Shown here: positions 4,960-5,342 of the stretch, piece by piece
Numbering within the stretch: the first letter of the stretch is position 1
How the letters are laid out: each line of letters starts with the position of its first letter
Notes under the pieces: generated by a model
Told to the model about the DNA's origin: nothing
Database searches by the model: none
The model's input: the letters and a program-made list of their open reading frames with translations, nothing else
Source: a candidate division SR1 bacterium
GTDB taxonomy: Bacteria > Patescibacteriota > Gracilibacteria > Absconditabacterales > Absconditicoccaceae
Reading direction: 5' to 3'
DNA length: 5,342 nucleotides
Assembly: GCA_007116275.1 (NCBI GenBank)
Contig: SKIU01000057.1
Span: 1 to 5,342, forward strand
Position numbers and translations under genes: made by a program

Positions 4960-4979
4960 GAGAGATACACATATCTCTC
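4960..4979 (+). other. Hairpin between rpsT and tRNA-Thr
   Basis: GAGAGATA (4960-4967) and TATCTCTC (4972-4979) form a perfect 8-bp stem with loop CACA, 8 bases after the rpsT stop. It lacks a U-tract, so a 3'-end-protecting or processing stem that separates the mRNA from the tRNA is more likely than full termination. Confidence 0.45.
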
Positions 4980-4986
4980 TATCTAT

Positions 4987-5059
<73 letters not shown>

Positions 5060-5070
5060 ATCATTATAAT

Positions 5071-5147
5071 GGGGGTGTAGTTCAGTCGGCTAGAACGTCC
5101 GCCTGTCACGCGGAAGGTCGCGGGTTCGAGTCCCGTCACTCCCGCCA
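5071..5147 (+). tRNA. tRNA-Asp (anticodon GUC)
   Basis: 77 bases with encoded CCA. Acceptor GGGGGTG/CACTCCC with one G-U pair, anticodon stem TCCGC/GCGGA around CTGTCAC, T arm GCGGG-TTCGAGT-CCCGT, discriminator G. Confidence 0.97.
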
Positions 5148-5180
5148 TTATATAATACAATACCACAAATACTTAGTGCT

Positions 5181-5255
5181 GGTCTCATCGTCTAACGGTT
5201 AGGACTGCGGACTTTCAATCCGCCAATCGGGGTTCGATTCCCCGTGGGACCGCCA
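5181..5255 (+). tRNA. tRNA-Glu (anticodon UUC)
   Basis: 75 bases with encoded CCA. Acceptor GGTCTCA/TGGGACC, anticodon stem GCGGA/TCCGC around CTTTCAA, T arm CGGGG-TTCGATT-CCCCG, discriminator G. The 33-bp spacer before it (5148-5180) holds nothing I recognise. Confidence 0.97.
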
Positions 5256-5265
5256 AGCAAAACAC

Positions 5266-5342
5266 GGGTGATTAGCTCAGTTGGCTAGAGCATCTGCCTT
5301 ACAAGCAGGGGGTCATAGGTTCGAGTCCTATATCACCCACCA
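5266..5342 (+). tRNA. tRNA-Val (anticodon UAC)
   Basis: 77 bases with encoded CCA, which ends on the last base of the window. Acceptor GGGTGAT/ATCACCC, anticodon loop CTTACAA, stem TCTGC/GCAGG with one wobble, discriminator A. The cluster may continue to the right. Confidence 0.97.

Overview
This window comes from a bacterium that reads UGA as glycine (genetic code 25). That points to the Absconditabacteria (SR1) / Gracilibacteria (BD1-5) branch of the Candidate Phyla Radiation. Every protein gene I recognise is interrupted by in-frame TGA codons under the standard code and becomes a full-length family member when TGA is read as Gly. I count 26 in-frame TGA codons in six genes. Many fall on near-invariant glycines, such as the RadA Walker A entry, the RadA GEIAGPK motif, and the NDK KPDGVxRG and GPVV motifs. 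All five complete genes end in TAA. TGG still encodes Trp, so this is not the Mycoplasma-type code. I cannot decide between SR1 and Gracilibacteria from this window.

Left part, minus strand, read from right to left. A long-form nucleoside diphosphate kinase (ndk, 3184-3765) is followed by ribosomal protein L31 (rpmE, 2869-3108). Next is a two-helix membrane protein with a bacterial PH domain (2191-2838), then a rho-independent terminator. RadA (782-2077) and the N-terminal part of a secreted, beta-repeat, fibre- or adhesin-like protein (1-685, running off the left edge) complete this arm. ndk, rpmE, radA and the fibre gene each have a recognisable sigma70-type promoter. The PH-domain gene probably shares the rpmE transcript.

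Right part, plus strand (3872-5342). This is a tRNA cluster of nine genes: Gln(UUG), initiator Met(CAU), Gln(CUG), Leu(UAG), Asn(GUU), Thr(UGU), Asp(GUC), Glu(UUC) and Val(UAC). The S20 gene rpsT sits between Asn and Thr. A promoter followed at once by a small hairpin lies ahead of the cluster, and a second promoter lies ahead of tRNA-Asn. The window ends exactly on the CCA of tRNA-Val.

The content is mainly information processing (translation parts, recombination, nucleotide balance), with one cell-surface protein. The main interest is the recoding. It hides five genes completely or nearly so from standard-code ORF calling and gives false fragments for the rest. Also notable are the uniform 16-bp promoter spacers, the lack of Shine-Dalgarno sequences, and structured spacers in the tRNA cluster. 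No tRNA-Gly(UCA), which the code requires, lies in this window. No CRISPR array, insertion sequence or rRNA is visible. The longest stretch without a called gene is 3766-3961.
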